Counted from the stretch's first letter, positions 9,383 to 19,242 are shown. The stretch: DNA of 61,591 bases from Cryobacterium sp. PH31-AA6 (GCF_030063195.1 NZ_JASISS010000021.1:1-61591), one strand, 5' to 3'. Notes: generated by a model from the sequence alone, not told the origin. Translations and numbers: made by a program.

Positions 9383-10696
9383 TCACCGCGCTGTGGGCGG
9401 AGCAAGGCCGAGCTGGGGGTACAACACCTGGAAAGCCTTGTCGAGCCCGTCGGTGAGGGCGGGGAGAACATGCCCTCCGTTCGGTGACTCCCAGTACGTC
9501 ACCGCCATGCCTGCCTTCTCGGCGGCTGCGGCGAGGAGCCGCTGGCCGGGAATGAAGCCCGTGTCGTCGGACCCCACAGTGAACACCGCGACGGTGCCGG
9601 GGTAGTGGTGGCCGGCGAGGAGATTGATCGGTTTCTGCGCGTCATATGCCGCTTGATCGCCGCCAAAGACGTCCCGCAGGGTGGCAGCCTGGATCTCCGA
9701 ACCGAGGAACTCCTCACCGGAAATGTCGATGACGTTCGACCAGAGGTCCGGGTGTTTGGCCGCGAGGGAGACCGCACACTGGCCGCCGTTGGAATAGCCG
9801 GCGATGGTCCAATAACGGCGGTCCTGGATGATGTTGAGGTTCTCCCGGGCCCAGTTCACGACGTCCTGAGTGAGGAAGGTTTCCGCTCGACCGTAGGCCG
9901 CGGTATCCAGGCAGAGGGGGTCGAGGCCGGGGTCGCCCAGCTGGTCCGCAACGATCACGATCGGTGCAAGTCCGCCGTGTCGTGCTGCGGCGCGGTCAAG
10001 GGTGGCCGCGATGTACTCGGGGTCGGGGTTTCCGGGCTGTCCCATCAACATGACGACGAGAGGTAGGGCAGGGGCATCGGGGACGAGGGCGGCAGGCGGA
10101 AGGTAGATTCCGGCCGGCCGCGACGAGAACCCGGAAATCGTGTTTGGGATGACCTGCGTGCCGATGGTACCCGCACTGGGCAGCCCAGCAGGGGGCGTCC
10201 AGTTGCGCCACAACGGTCCGGCCGGGTGACTCGCGGTCGGCGCCCCGCTGGGAGGCGTCAGGGCGATCGGTTTCAAGGTGCTGATTCCCAGCAGCGAACC
10301 CAGCGTTCGGTCCAGGCCGAAGCCGGCGTTGATGCCGAGTGTGCCCGCAACGAGGAAGAGGACAACCGCGGCCGCCGAAACGCTCCGACGCAACCGTCGC
10401 GCTCTCCACAGATTGGCGATTGCCAGGCTGATGCCCGCGCAGGTGGCCGCCAGCCACAGGTAGGTCCCGTGTCCGAGTGACATCCCGAACAGGTTGAAGG
10501 TGCGTACCGTGACGAACCAGATCAGGACCGCAACCAGAGCCCCAGCCGACACGGCGATGAGGGTTGTCAGCGCCCAGCGCCGGATCGGCGGGCGCAAGAG
10601 CAGGTACACCAGGGCCAGAGCCGAGAGCGTGAACACGACAATGATGACGGGTCCATCCACGATATCGGTCGCCCACAGCGCGTCGAGTCCATCCAC
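9383..10696 (-). CDS. Membrane-anchored esterase-family alpha/beta hydrolase
   Basis: A 437-residue protein with four predicted transmembrane segments in the first 130 residues (about 14-35, 41-64, 78-97, 107-127), then an extracytoplasmic esterase domain. The nucleophile Ser302 lies in GYSNGG; GSDDTGF and NGGHVLP carry candidate Asp and His. This layout matches the actinobacterial putative-esterase family related to antigen 85-like acyltransferases, suggesting a cell-envelope substrate. The start is supported by AGGAGG just upstream of the ATG at 10696. About 230 bases without a recognisable gene separate it from the next reverse-strand gene. Confidence 0.8.
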   Translation of the reverse strand: MDGLDALWATDIVDGPVIIVVFTLSALALVYLLLRPPIRRWALTTLIAVSAGALVAVLIWFVTVRTFNLFGMSLGHGTYLWLAATCAGISLAIANLWRARRLRRSVSAAAVVLFLVAGTLGINAGFGLDRTLGSLLGISTLKPIALTPPSGAPTASHPAGPLWRNWTPPAGLPSAGTIGTQVIPNTISGFSSRPAGIYLPPAALVPDAPALPLVVMLMGQPGNPDPEYIAATLDRAAARHGGLAPIVIVADQLGDPGLDPLCLDTAAYGRAETFLTQDVVNWARENLNIIQDRRYWTIAGYSNGGQCAVSLAAKHPDLWSNVIDISGEEFLGSEIQAATLRDVFGGDQAAYDAQKPINLLAGHHYPGTVAVFTVGSDDTGFIPGQRLLAAAAEKAGMAVTYWESPNGGHVLPALTDGLDKAFQVLYPQLGLAPPTAR

Positions 10697-10929
10697 CGCA
10701 TGTCCTCCTTATGCCGGGGTCAGCGTAGCGATGCGTCTTGTCAACAAGGCAGACTCCATGCCGATCCATCTGAGAATCCTCAAAGCTCGGGCCACGCGGG
10801 CCGGCCACAAGCGCGGCCCGGCGGTCAACAGCAGGCCGACCAGGAGCTCGGCGTGGAGATCTGGGCAAATGAGGGTCTGTTTTGAGTCGGCGATCGCGGT
10901 CGCTGGGTCGAGCTCCGCCGGTTACGCGC

Positions 10930-11361
10930 TCACCCTCCGGTGCCGGAGGCGGGCAGCCCGGCCAGGCGCAGGACGGCGGCCAGGCCGTTCGGGGTCCCCG
11001 GCCAGTGTCTCGTGACGGCGTCGCGCCCCGCCCGCCTGGTCGCGAACCGGAGAGCGATCGCGACCACCAACGCATCATCCGCGTAGCCCAGCACGGGGAT
11101 GAAGTCCGGGATGAGATCGATGGGGGAGATCAGATAGACCATGAGGATGCCCAACGAGATCCGCACCCCGACCGGCACCGTTCGGTCGGAGGCGAGGCGT
11201 TTCAGCAATCTCACCACGTCGGGCGCGAGCCGCAGAAGGTCCGTGAGCGACGCACGGCCCGGATGTTTGCGTTGCTCGAGCCAGAGAATAAGGACGAGCA
11301 CCAGCCAGACCAGGACCAGGCCGGCAATGACGCTCAGGACCACCTGCCACATCTCCGACAC
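10930..11361 (-). CDS. DUF1232 (YkvA-type) membrane protein
   Basis: A 143-residue protein. A first transmembrane helix occupies about 7-28. After a cationic linker comes the DUF1232 core, with the signature around YLISPIDLIPDFIPVLGYADD, a membrane hairpin found in YkvA-like proteins. No enzymatic role is established. The gene is isolated between the esterase gene and a divergent hydrolase gene. The extra N-terminal helix is common in actinobacterial members. Confidence 0.8.
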   Translation of the reverse strand: MSEMWQVVLSVIAGLVLVWLVLVLILWLEQRKHPGRASLTDLLRLAPDVVRLLKRLASDRTVPVGVRISLGILMVYLISPIDLIPDFIPVLGYADDALVVAIALRFATRRAGRDAVTRHWPGTPNGLAAVLRLAGLPASGTGG

Positions 11362-11557
11362 GGCTACGAACCATCGCAGATGTCGAGAATGCAGGAAGTC
11401 ATCATCGTTCGATTATCCCTCGACACGTGCGGGGGTTCGGTATCCGTGGGTTCGGATGAGTAGTGCCACACTCGGAACACGACCGACCGACTTGTCTGAG
11501 TCGGTCCCATGACTTTCGCGCGGATGTCATGACCGGTGGCGACTGCTGGAGGCTTCT

Positions 11558-12889
11558 GTGGACGAGGACTTGGAGACGTTCGAGGTTCACAGCAGTCCCG
11601 AGTCGGTTTCTGAGGAGCCGCGGTTCGAAGGCACCAACGCGGCGCGATTCGCGATTGCCGGCACCCTCGACGAACTGGGGCCTGTGGAGAGCGGCGATTC
11701 GTCCATCCTGCTCCCGGGCGCGCTCGATTGGTTCGGATTCAACCCGGCCTTCGCCGAGGGCGCACGACCACTGGTGCAACGACCACTCGACGGGGAGGTT
11801 CTCTACCTTGCGGAGATGGTCGAGTCGGGGTGGACTGCCGCGGAGGCCCGCGCAACGGCCTGGCGGGACCTCAACGAACGCGCCGACGCGTCGCCGCGGC
11901 TCGCCTTTCTGGTCGCCGGGCTGAGCAGCGCACTCGAGCGCGAGTCGGTCACGGCGGCAGTCAGCCTCCTGGGCACGATGAAGCTTGCGCCGACCGCGGT
12001 GCCCGCCGAGATTGTTTTCGCGGTGTGGCAACTGTTGGATGTTGAGGGTCGCGCGCTCACGGAGAGTCCTCTGTTCTGGAGCGACGACGTCGCCGGCCTT
12101 GTGCCGTCGGAATGGCGCGGTCTGGCCTGGCGCCAAAGAGTCGAGGAAACGTTGGACAAGGTTCGGACCGTCTGGGAGGCGTCGAGTCTGGACGCCGTCG
12201 TGTGGAGCGTGGCCCAGGTGAGGGTGCGCCTGGCCCAGAAGTCTGCCGACCCGATTGTGCGGCAGATCGCCGCCGCGGCGCAGCTGCAGCGCGTCGAGCC
12301 GGGCGATTCACCTGAGGAGGAGTCCCCGCGGCCGCGGCCCGGCAGCATTCGCCAGCACACCTCCACGATGGTGCACGGCACACTGGGCTGGAAGGGCGAT
12401 TGGTGGTACCCGGGCGGCGACTACTTCGAGTATGTGGCGGGACTCCACCGCCACGACCTGTACCGCGGTGGCGGTGAGTTCTCCTGGTCGGGCGCGTTGA
12501 GCGAGCGACAGCGCGCGCAGGCCGCCGATCGGCTCGCGCGGTGGATCGATGGTGTCGGGGGAGGACATCTCGATACGGTGTTCGCCCACAGCTACGGCGG
12601 CGAGGTGGTGGCGCGCGCGGTGAATGCCGGAACCCTGGTCGATGATGTTGTCTTGCTCAGCGCTCCGATAAACCAGCGGCACCGTGACATGGTGGACCGG
12701 GTGAGTCGGGTTATCGACGTCAGGCTCAAAGTGGACATCGTGCTCATCCTGGCGGGTGCCGGGCAATCGATCCCCGACCAGCCGAGTGTCACTCGCTTCA
12801 TCGTGGATCGCCCCTTCTGGAGCCACAACGCGACGCACAGCCCAAAAGTCTGGGAAGAGGAATCCATCGCGGTGAAGGTCGGCCTATGA
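11558..12889 (+). CDS. Alpha/beta hydrolase-like protein with helical N-terminal domain
   Basis: A 443-residue soluble protein starting at a GTG with CTGGAGG upstream. Residues 1-260 look helical and acidic, with no motif I recognise. From about 270 there is a hydrolase-like region with an HGT oxyanion-type motif at 273 and an AHSYGGEV nucleophile elbow centred on Ser345. A late His lies in FWSHNATHSP near the C-terminus. No signal peptide. It is not closely similar to the hydrolase at 5435-6817 but shares the cytosolic, large-N-domain layout. Substrate unknown. Confidence 0.65.
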   Translation: MDEDLETFEVHSSPESVSEEPRFEGTNAARFAIAGTLDELGPVESGDSSILLPGALDWFGFNPAFAEGARPLVQRPLDGEVLYLAEMVESGWTAAEARATAWRDLNERADASPRLAFLVAGLSSALERESVTAAVSLLGTMKLAPTAVPAEIVFAVWQLLDVEGRALTESPLFWSDDVAGLVPSEWRGLAWRQRVEETLDKVRTVWEASSLDAVVWSVAQVRVRLAQKSADPIVRQIAAAAQLQRVEPGDSPEEESPRPRPGSIRQHTSTMVHGTLGWKGDWWYPGGDYFEYVAGLHRHDLYRGGGEFSWSGALSERQRAQAADRLARWIDGVGGGHLDTVFAHSYGGEVVARAVNAGTLVDDVVLLSAPINQRHRDMVDRVSRVIDVRLKVDIVLILAGAGQSIPDQPSVTRFIVDRPFWSHNATHSPKVWEEESIAVKVGL

Positions 12890-12929
12890 GACGGATGACA
12901 GCTCGCTCGATGCACGGGAGAATGAGGCC

Positions 12930-14150
12930 GTGACCCCTCCGACCAAGACGGCACGCGCCGCATTCGGCATCCGTCAGAATCTGCTCCGCCCCGACGATTC
13001 GGAGCGCGCCCACCGCGTGGCCTACATCGAGTTGTTCTTTGACCTGATCTTCATCCTCGCGCTGACCCAGCTCTCCCGATACCTCTACGACAATCAGACC
13101 CTGGCCGGGGCGCTCGAATCCACTCTTCTCGTGCTCGCCTTCTGGTGGATCTGGATCTACACGACCTGGGCCACAAACTGGCTCGACCCCGTGCGACTTC
13201 CCGTGCGGGGCGCGATCATCGGGCTCTCGCTCATCGGCCTCGTGATGAGCACATCCATCTACGAGTCGTTCGGCGACCGGGGACTGGTCTTCGCCCTCTC
13301 CTACGTGACCCTGCAGCTCGGGCGAACCGTGTTCATGTTGCTCGCGCTCGCCCCGCACGACCGGGACCTGCACCGCACGCACCTGCGGATACTCGTCTGG
13401 CTCACGGTCGCCGGGGTCTTCTGGATTCTCGGCGCCGTTCTTCCACTGGAGTTCCGGCTGCCGCTCTGGGGCATCGCGCTGGCTGTCGAATACCTCTCCG
13501 CCGGCCTCGGTTTCCGCGTGCCAGGCCTGGGCAAGGCCACCGCAGAGGACTGGGATATCTCCGGCCCCCACATCGCCGAGCGCAGCGCCCTCTTCGTGAT
13601 CATCGCGCTCGGGGAGTCGTTCCTGGTCACCGGGTTCGCATTCATCGACAAGTCCATCTCCGTTGACGGCGTGCTCGGCCTGCTCGTCGCCTTTGTCAGT
13701 GCGGTGACCATGTGGTGGCTCTACTTCGATCACGGTGAGCGCGTGGGGGCCAATGCCATGGCGTCTTCCGCTGCCCCCGGCCGAATCGCTCGCCTCGCAT
13801 ACACGTACGTGCACGCGATCATCATCGCCGGGATCGTGCTGACCTCCGTCGCCGACAAAGAGGTCTTGAAGCACCCGGATGCCGCCGTCAGCCTGGCCAC
13901 GGCCATCACGCTCGTGGGTGGGCCGGTTCTCTATCTCGTCGGACTCGTCCTGTTCCGCTGGATCGTCGCTCGGGAGCTGCTCATTTCACATCTGGCCGGG
14001 GTCACCGCATTGCTCGTGCTGTTCGGCCTCGCGTTCGCGCTGTCACCGCTCGTGCTGGCGGCGATGACCACGGGGGTGCTCGTGGGCGTCGCCACTTGGG
14101 AGACCGTGCTGCGGGTGCGCACGGGCACGGACGAGCCCGACGCCGGCTGA
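12930..14150 (+). CDS. ltrA: Low-temperature-requirement A (LtrA) family membrane protein
   Basis: A 406-residue polytopic membrane protein with about ten or eleven helices. The LtrA family signatures are clear: an acidic VAYIELFFDLIFI stretch near residue 35 and the conserved HIAERSALFVIIALGESF segment near 215. LtrA was named in Listeria for growth at low temperature; its transport or signalling role is unknown. It starts at a GTG with GGGAGAATG upstream, 40 bases after the preceding gene on the same strand. Confidence 0.88.
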   Translation: MTPPTKTARAAFGIRQNLLRPDDSERAHRVAYIELFFDLIFILALTQLSRYLYDNQTLAGALESTLLVLAFWWIWIYTTWATNWLDPVRLPVRGAIIGLSLIGLVMSTSIYESFGDRGLVFALSYVTLQLGRTVFMLLALAPHDRDLHRTHLRILVWLTVAGVFWILGAVLPLEFRLPLWGIALAVEYLSAGLGFRVPGLGKATAEDWDISGPHIAERSALFVIIALGESFLVTGFAFIDKSISVDGVLGLLVAFVSAVTMWWLYFDHGERVGANAMASSAAPGRIARLAYTYVHAIIIAGIVLTSVADKEVLKHPDAAVSLATAITLVGGPVLYLVGLVLFRWIVARELLISHLAGVTALLVLFGLAFALSPLVLAAMTTGVLVGVATWETVLRVRTGTDEPDAG

Positions 14151-14371
14151 TTGGGTCCGGCCCATACTGAGGCGGTCGTCGACGCGGCACGGCTTCCCTG
14201 CTTTTTACTGCTCGGTTCGTTCGCCTCGTCGTTCGGCACACCGGGCACGGCCACAGTGGACCTCGCCGAGCCGTCTCCCCGACCGCAGTGCCCGATCGGG
14301 CGTATTCGGCCAATCACACTGCTCGCCAACTGGCCGAGTCAGATTCGGTCACACGCCAGTACACTGAGCGC

Positions 14372-15181
14372 ATGAATGATGACTCGGCCAAAAACGTTGC
14401 CCGCGCGGCGAAGACGAGCACGCCACTTCGTGCCCTCGCGCGGCTGGGATTCGCCACCAACGGGTTGCTCCACATTCTTATCGGCGGGCTGGCCATCAGC
14501 GTCGCGACCGGGGCGGGAAGCGGTTCGGCAGACCAATCCGGTGCGCTCGGGCAGCTTGCGTCGACTCCGGGGGGAGTTTTCCTGCTCTGGACCGTTGTCA
14601 TCGGTCTCTGTGCCCTCGGCCTGTGGCTACTGGTCGCGGCCTTCCTGATTCAGGGTGGCGACCCCAAGCGCAAATGGGCCCACCGCGGGGTCGAGGTGAG
14701 TAAGGGCGTGGTCTACATCGCCCTCGCCTTCACGGCCTTCACCTTTGCCCGTGGAAGTTCAACGGATTCGTCGAGCAGCACGAGCGAAGCCAGCGCGACG
14801 CTGATTTCGTCCCCGGGCGGCGTCGTTGTGCTTTTCGTTGGCGGGATCGTCGTGCTCGCCATCGGCGCCTACTTCATTCGGAAGGGCGTGGCCAGGAAAT
14901 TCACCTCCGACATCTCGGTTCCGCCCGACCCCGCCCGAAAGGTGGTCATCGCCCTCGGCGTCGTGGGCTACGTCGCGAAGGGCATCGCACTCGGCGTCGT
15001 GGCAATCCTGCTCATGGTCGCCGCGGTCACCCGGGATCCGAGCAAGTCCACGGGGCTCGACGGGGCCCTGAAGGCCCTGGCCGAGCTGCCCGCCGGCACC
15101 GTCATCCTGAGTGCCGTCGGAATCGGTTTGATCGCCTACGGACTGTATTGCTTCGTTCGCGCCTGGCGCGCCCGGCTCTAG
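14372..15181 (+). CDS. DUF1206 membrane protein
   Basis: A 269-residue protein made of three repeated pairs of transmembrane helices (about 15-105, 110-195, 200-269), each beginning with a Gly-containing ARxGF/AKGIA-like motif. This is the DUF1206 pattern, whose function is unknown. I chose the ATG at 14372; an ATG at 14288 would add 28 residues of unlikely composition. The stop codon is shared with the convergent phosphatase gene through the sequence CTAG at 15178-15181. Confidence 0.85.
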   Translation: MNDDSAKNVARAAKTSTPLRALARLGFATNGLLHILIGGLAISVATGAGSGSADQSGALGQLASTPGGVFLLWTVVIGLCALGLWLLVAAFLIQGGDPKRKWAHRGVEVSKGVVYIALAFTAFTFARGSSTDSSSSTSEASATLISSPGGVVVLFVGGIVVLAIGAYFIRKGVARKFTSDISVPPDPARKVVIALGVVGYVAKGIALGVVAILLMVAAVTRDPSKSTGLDGALKALAELPAGTVILSAVGIGLIAYGLYCFVRAWRARL

Positions 15182-15870
15182 ACGTTATCGGGTGAACGCC
15201 TGCTGCGAAGTGTGCGTTCACCGTCGACCTTTGCGGCCAGCGGCGCCCAAACCACGATCGCGACGCCGATGCCGAGCAGTAATCCGCCGACGGTGTCGCT
15301 GAGCCAGTGTGCCCCCAGGTAGGTGCGGCTGACCATCATGACAGCCGTATAGATCGATCCTGCTATCCAGACCCAGAGCCCCGGGAAAAGGATCGACAGG
15401 ATCACGGCCATGGCCGCCGCATTGGCGACGTGGCCGGACGGAAACGACCCGAAATCGACGTTGACCATGAGTGCCTCCGGCCGTGCCCGCCCGAACAGAT
15501 GCTTGAGGAGTTGCACGCTGCCACCGGTGAGCATGGTGGCCGCCAGGTAGTACCCGGCGGCCCAGGGGCGCTTCAGCAGCAGCAAGGCGGCGACGAGCAG
15601 CACGGGCACGATGAAGGTCGCGATCACACCTCCACCGAGATTGTTCATGATCAGGGAGAGGAACTCCCAGACCGGCGCACGATTCTCGATCACCTCGGTC
15701 ATCCATTGGGTGTCGATGGTCAGCGGCAGGCCCTTGTCGCGCACCACGATGAGAGCGCCCAACGTGAAGGCGAGACCCACGACGGCGAGTCCGCTCACCA
15801 ACGGCCATCGACGGGCTACGCGTTTCGCGCGCCGCGTGGCAACGAAATCCGGTTTGCCAGGGGATATCAT
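15178..15870 (-). CDS. PAP2-superfamily membrane phosphatase
   Basis: A 230-residue integral membrane phosphatase. The three PAP2 signatures are present in order: KHLFGRARP (about 122-130), PSGH (about 143-146) and SRTYLGAHWLSD (about 180-191), giving the catalytic His pair and Arg. Likely substrates are phosphatidic acid, undecaprenyl pyrophosphate or similar lipid phosphates; the sequence does not distinguish these. It is the first of two PAP2 genes that bracket a lipid-kinase-like gene. Confidence 0.88.
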   Translation of the reverse strand: MISPGKPDFVATRRAKRVARRWPLVSGLAVVGLAFTLGALIVVRDKGLPLTIDTQWMTEVIENRAPVWEFLSLIMNNLGGGVIATFIVPVLLVAALLLLKRPWAAGYYLAATMLTGGSVQLLKHLFGRARPEALMVNVDFGSFPSGHVANAAAMAVILSILFPGLWVWIAGSIYTAVMMVSRTYLGAHWLSDTVGGLLLGIGVAIVVWAPLAAKVDGERTLRSRRSPDNV

Positions 15871-15955
15871 CCGCCAATGATAGATCCAACGAGTCGTATA
15901 GTAGCTTCACGGCAGGCAGCCGACCTCATTCTCAATGACGAAGAGAAATGGACCG

Positions 15956-16939
15956 ATGACCCCCAAGAACCCTGTGGCTGCGCCACACACGCACACCGCT
16001 GCCGTGATCTACAACCCGATCAAGGTTGACCTCGACGCGATCAAGGCTGCAGTCGCCACAGAGGAGGCCGCAGCCGGCTGGAGAGCAACGCAATTCTTCC
16101 CCACATCCGTCGATGATCCGGGGCAGGGCGCGGCGCAGGAGGCGTTGGACGCCGGGGTAGACCTGGTCATCGTGGCGGGAGGCGACGGCACGGTACGCGC
16201 CGTCGCGGAGATTGTGCACGAAAGCGCGGCGAGTCTTGCTCTTCTGCCCTCCGGCACAGGCAATCTGTTCGCCCGCAATCTGGAACTCACCCTGGACGAT
16301 GTGGAGGATGCGATCCGTACCGCGTTCACCGGGGTGAAACGCCCGGTCGACCTCGGCCTGATCGAGATCCGTCACGGCGACGGGTCGCTCACCAAGCACG
16401 CCTTCCTGGTCATGGCCGGGCTCGGACTCGACGCGAAAATGCTCGCCAACACCGACGAGGAACTCAAGAAAAAGGTGGGCTGGCTCGCCTACGTGAGTGC
16501 GATCGTGAAGGCGCTCCTGGACAAGAGTGAACTGCGCGTGCGGTACCGACTCGACGGCGGGCGGGTCAAATCCGTGCGCGCGCACACCATCATCATCGGC
16601 AATTGCGGATCGTTGCAGGCGAACGTTTTGCTGCTTCCGGACGCCGCCGTGGACGACGGGTTCTTTGACATTGCCGTTCTGCGCCCGGATGGACCGTTCG
16701 GCTGGGTGCAGATTGCGGCCAAGGTGTTTTGGGAGAACGGGGTGCTTCGCCGCACCAAACTCGGCAGCAAAGTACCGACCAAGGACGTGCACGCGCTCAA
16801 CTACGTGAAGGCCGCAGAGATCACCATGCGTCTCAGCGGCGCCGAGGAGATCGAACTCGACGGTGACGGCCTCGGAGACGCGACGGCGATCAAGGCCAGG
16901 CTCAAGCCGGCCGGCCTCAACGTGATGGTGCCTCGCTGA
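15956..16939 (+). CDS. Diacylglycerol/lipid kinase family protein
   Basis: About 327 residues. An N-terminal DAGK catalytic domain has YNPIK near the start and the nucleotide-binding GGDGTVR motif near residue 70, followed by LPSGTGN. A C-terminal beta-rich domain ends in ELDGDGLG. The family (DgkB/YegS/BmrU) phosphorylates diacylglycerol or other lipids in the cytoplasm. The ATG at 15956 has AAGAGA nine bases upstream; an ATG at 15935 adds seven residues and cannot be excluded. The two flanking PAP2 phosphatases suggest a lipid phosphorylation/dephosphorylation module. Confidence 0.85.
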   Translation: MTPKNPVAAPHTHTAAVIYNPIKVDLDAIKAAVATEEAAAGWRATQFFPTSVDDPGQGAAQEALDAGVDLVIVAGGDGTVRAVAEIVHESAASLALLPSGTGNLFARNLELTLDDVEDAIRTAFTGVKRPVDLGLIEIRHGDGSLTKHAFLVMAGLGLDAKMLANTDEELKKKVGWLAYVSAIVKALLDKSELRVRYRLDGGRVKSVRAHTIIIGNCGSLQANVLLLPDAAVDDGFFDIAVLRPDGPFGWVQIAAKVFWENGVLRRTKLGSKVPTKDVHALNYVKAAEITMRLSGAEEIELDGDGLGDATAIKARLKPAGLNVMVPR

Positions 16940-17642
16940 CACGCACCGTGTGATGCGTGTCGAGGGCTATCACCGCGCCCAGAATGATCAGCGACAGGGA
17001 CACGGAGGCCAGGGCGTCCGTTGCCCAGTGATATCCGAGGTAGACCCGGCTGACCGCCGCGGCCACGATGAGCAGCCCGACCAGGACGAAGACCGCCGCA
17101 CGTGCGCGCGGGTTTCTCCGGCGGGAAAACACCAAATACGTCAACAGCAGCAAGAAGTTACAGGCGCCGAGCACATGGCCGGACGGGAACGAAAACGTCG
17201 TGTCCGTTCCGAACAGCATGAGGTCTGTCGGCGGGCGATCTCGCCCAACCGCACGGGTGATGATCTGCGCGAGGATCACGCCCGTCAAGGTGCCGGCCGC
17301 CAGCAGCAGCGGCCGCCAGACGTGTTTGGCGACGATGCCCCAGACCACGACGACGACAAGGATGATCAGGGGCAGCGCGACGGGACCGAACGCGATCGCG
17401 AGCCCGATCATGATGCCCGTGAGGACATCCGTTCTGCCGCCATTCAGCCAGGCCTGGATCGGCGCGTCGATGGTGGTCGGTGCGTCGTTGAGCAGGACGC
17501 CCCGCAGGATCACGGCGAAAGCGAGAACACCTACACCGCCCAGAACCGCGGCGGTGAGGTACAGGTTTCTCTTCGCCGGGGCGGACAGGACCCGCACCTC
17601 GGTCAGGTATTTCTCGTTCAGGTTCCGGAGTGTGGTGCTCAT
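16917..17642 (-). CDS. PAP2-superfamily membrane phosphatase, second copy
   Basis: A 241-residue polytopic membrane protein with a recognisable PAP2 core: a degenerate first motif (RAVGRDRPP), FPSGHVLG and SRVYLGYHWATD. The ATG at 17642 overlaps the stop of the polyphosphate kinase gene as ATGA, so the two are cotranslated. It also overlaps the end of the lipid-kinase gene on the opposite strand by 23 bases. Sequence divergence from the copy at 15178 suggests a different substrate. Confidence 0.87.
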   Translation of the reverse strand: MSTTLRNLNEKYLTEVRVLSAPAKRNLYLTAAVLGGVGVLAFAVILRGVLLNDAPTTIDAPIQAWLNGGRTDVLTGIMIGLAIAFGPVALPLIILVVVVVWGIVAKHVWRPLLLAAGTLTGVILAQIITRAVGRDRPPTDLMLFGTDTTFSFPSGHVLGACNFLLLLTYLVFSRRRNPRARAAVFVLVGLLIVAAAVSRVYLGYHWATDALASVSLSLIILGAVIALDTHHTVRVSEAPSR

Positions 17643-18490
17643 GTGCCGGCCACTCGCATCCGCTCGGCGGCCAGGTCGTAATCCGGCTGGGGCCAGTCCA
17701 GATTCATCTCCTGCAGCTTCTCGAGGATGATCTGCTGCACGGCCAGTCGCGAGTACCACTTGTGGTCAGCGGGCACGACGTGCCAGGGGGCGTGCTCGGT
17801 CGAGGTTCGATCGATGGCGATCTGGTACGCCTCTTGAAGCTGACGCCACAGCTCGCGGTCGTCGACGTCGCTCGGGTTGTACTTCCATAGCTTTGAGGGC
17901 CGGTGGAGCCGGGCGACCAGTCGCCGCTTCTGTTCCTCTTCGCTCATCTGGAGCATCACCTTGATGATCGTGGTTCCGTTGTCGGTGGCTTGTCGTTCAA
18001 AGGTGTTGATCTGGCCGTATCGCCGGTCGAGCGTCTTCGGGTCGGCAAGGTGACGCACCCGGGCGGCGAGCACGTCTTCGTAGTGGGAGCGATCAAAGAC
18101 GCTCACCATGCCCGGCTCGGGGAGCCTCTTGCGCACCCGCCAGAGGAATCCGTGCTTCTTCTCCTCAGGGGAGGGCGCCTTGAAGCCGTGCACAACCACG
18201 CCGGAGGCGCTCATCCCGGCGAGCGAGTGGGTGACGATCCCGCCCTTACCGGAGGTGTCCATTCCCTGCAGGACAATCAGCAGCGAGCGCTTGCCACCGA
18301 CGGTGCTGTCGGCGAAGAGCTTGCCCTGCAGCTCGCCCAGGGCGTCCTTCTGCTTCAGCCGGAGGGCCTTGCCCGACCGTTTGGTGGCGTCGATTCCGGG
18401 TGTCGACCCTGGGTCGACATCCTTCAGCTGGAATCCGGGCTCCACCCGATGCAATTCGCTGGGCTTCTCTGACCATGCTGTCTTCGGCAT
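17639..18490 (-). CDS. ppk2: Polyphosphate kinase 2 family protein
   Basis: A 283-residue cytosolic P-loop kinase. Walker A is GMDTSGKGG at 76-84, and the second conserved region is VFDRSHYEDVL near 130. The lid segment with RRLVARLHRPSKLWKYNPSD is typical of class I PPK2 enzymes. These transfer phosphate between polyphosphate and nucleoside diphosphates (or monophosphates in other classes). Length fits single-domain PPK2. Coupling by ATGA to a membrane phosphatase gene suggests phosphate or energy-storage metabolism; the pairing is inference. Confidence 0.92.
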   Translation of the reverse strand: MPKTAWSEKPSELHRVEPGFQLKDVDPGSTPGIDATKRSGKALRLKQKDALGELQGKLFADSTVGGKRSLLIVLQGMDTSGKGGIVTHSLAGMSASGVVVHGFKAPSPEEKKHGFLWRVRKRLPEPGMVSVFDRSHYEDVLAARVRHLADPKTLDRRYGQINTFERQATDNGTTIIKVMLQMSEEEQKRRLVARLHRPSKLWKYNPSDVDDRELWRQLQEAYQIAIDRTSTEHAPWHVVPADHKWYSRLAVQQIILEKLQEMNLDWPQPDYDLAAERMRVAGT

Positions 18491-18590
18491 GAGTAGATGC
18501 TAGTGGGTTCGTGCTCCGAAAGGGGAGGCCGTGTCAACCGGCTGTGCGGTCATGCTGCATCGGAAACCGCATGGGCTGTCGTTGAAGAGC

Positions 18591-19067
18591 TCAGCCCCGC
18601 CTCACGATCAGGAAGTCGTTCAGCCTCATCCAACCGTCCGGGACCTGGTCCGCACCCCCGAGGAACCGGGCTGCTCCGTAGGCGCTGACCGGGACTCGGG
18701 CGGGGACGGAGCCCTGGCCGCTGATCGAGACCTCAAGTCGATTGACCGGTCCGCAGGTATAGCCCACGATGTGTTGAGGTTCGGCCAAGAGAATCAGGCA
18801 GATCTGTGCCGATTTTGAGGTGCCAACGAAATAGCTGATGCCTGCCTCGAGGCCAACCAGCCGGCTGGAATCCCCGACGAGGTCGCCGGGGCCTTCGAGG
18901 TCGAGATCGGCGGGTAAGGCGTCCTCCGCCGTTCGGTCTGTTGCCAGGAACGCCAGCACCTGCGGCGTCGGGTCGCCATGCGCGCATCCGCTGAGCGTCA
19001 CAGTGGCCGCGGACAGTAGTAGTGCCAGCACCGCGCCCCACGTACCAGTTCTGTTCCGTACCGTCAT
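18591..19067 (-). CDS. Putative lipoprotein of unknown function
   Basis: A 158-residue protein with a lipoprotein signal peptide: RNR at the start, a hydrophobic stretch at 11-26 and the lipobox LSGC with Cys28. The mature part contains two more Cys residues (SAQICLI, YTCGP) that could form a disulfide. I recognise no domain. It stands alone between ppk2 and a divergent FUSC exporter gene. GGGGGAAT precedes the ATG. Confidence 0.65.
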   Translation of the reverse strand: MTVRNRTGTWGAVLALLLSAATVTLSGCAHGDPTPQVLAFLATDRTAEDALPADLDLEGPGDLVGDSSRLVGLEAGISYFVGTSKSAQICLILLAEPQHIVGYTCGPVNRLEVSISGQGSVPARVPVSAYGAARFLGGADQVPDGWMRLNDFLIVRRG

Positions 19068-19242
19068 GCGATTCCCCCTCGCAACGCCATTGACCGTTCC
19101 TTCACCCTATCGGCCGGTCGTCGACGTCAGGCCCTGTGGTGAGGAAGGCACGTGCGCCAAAAAATACCGGCAGATTGCAGCGTTCGGCAGTACATTAATG
19201 GACACCGGGTGCCCGTGGGCGCTGCGATCGAACGGAACAACA

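Noticed and set aside
10697..10929. Gene between the esterase and the DUF1232 gene
   Set aside because: Short frames on both strands lack start signals and domains; no structure seen.
14151..14371. Small gene between ltrA and DUF1206
   Set aside because: No frame with a ribosome site; treated as promoter space.
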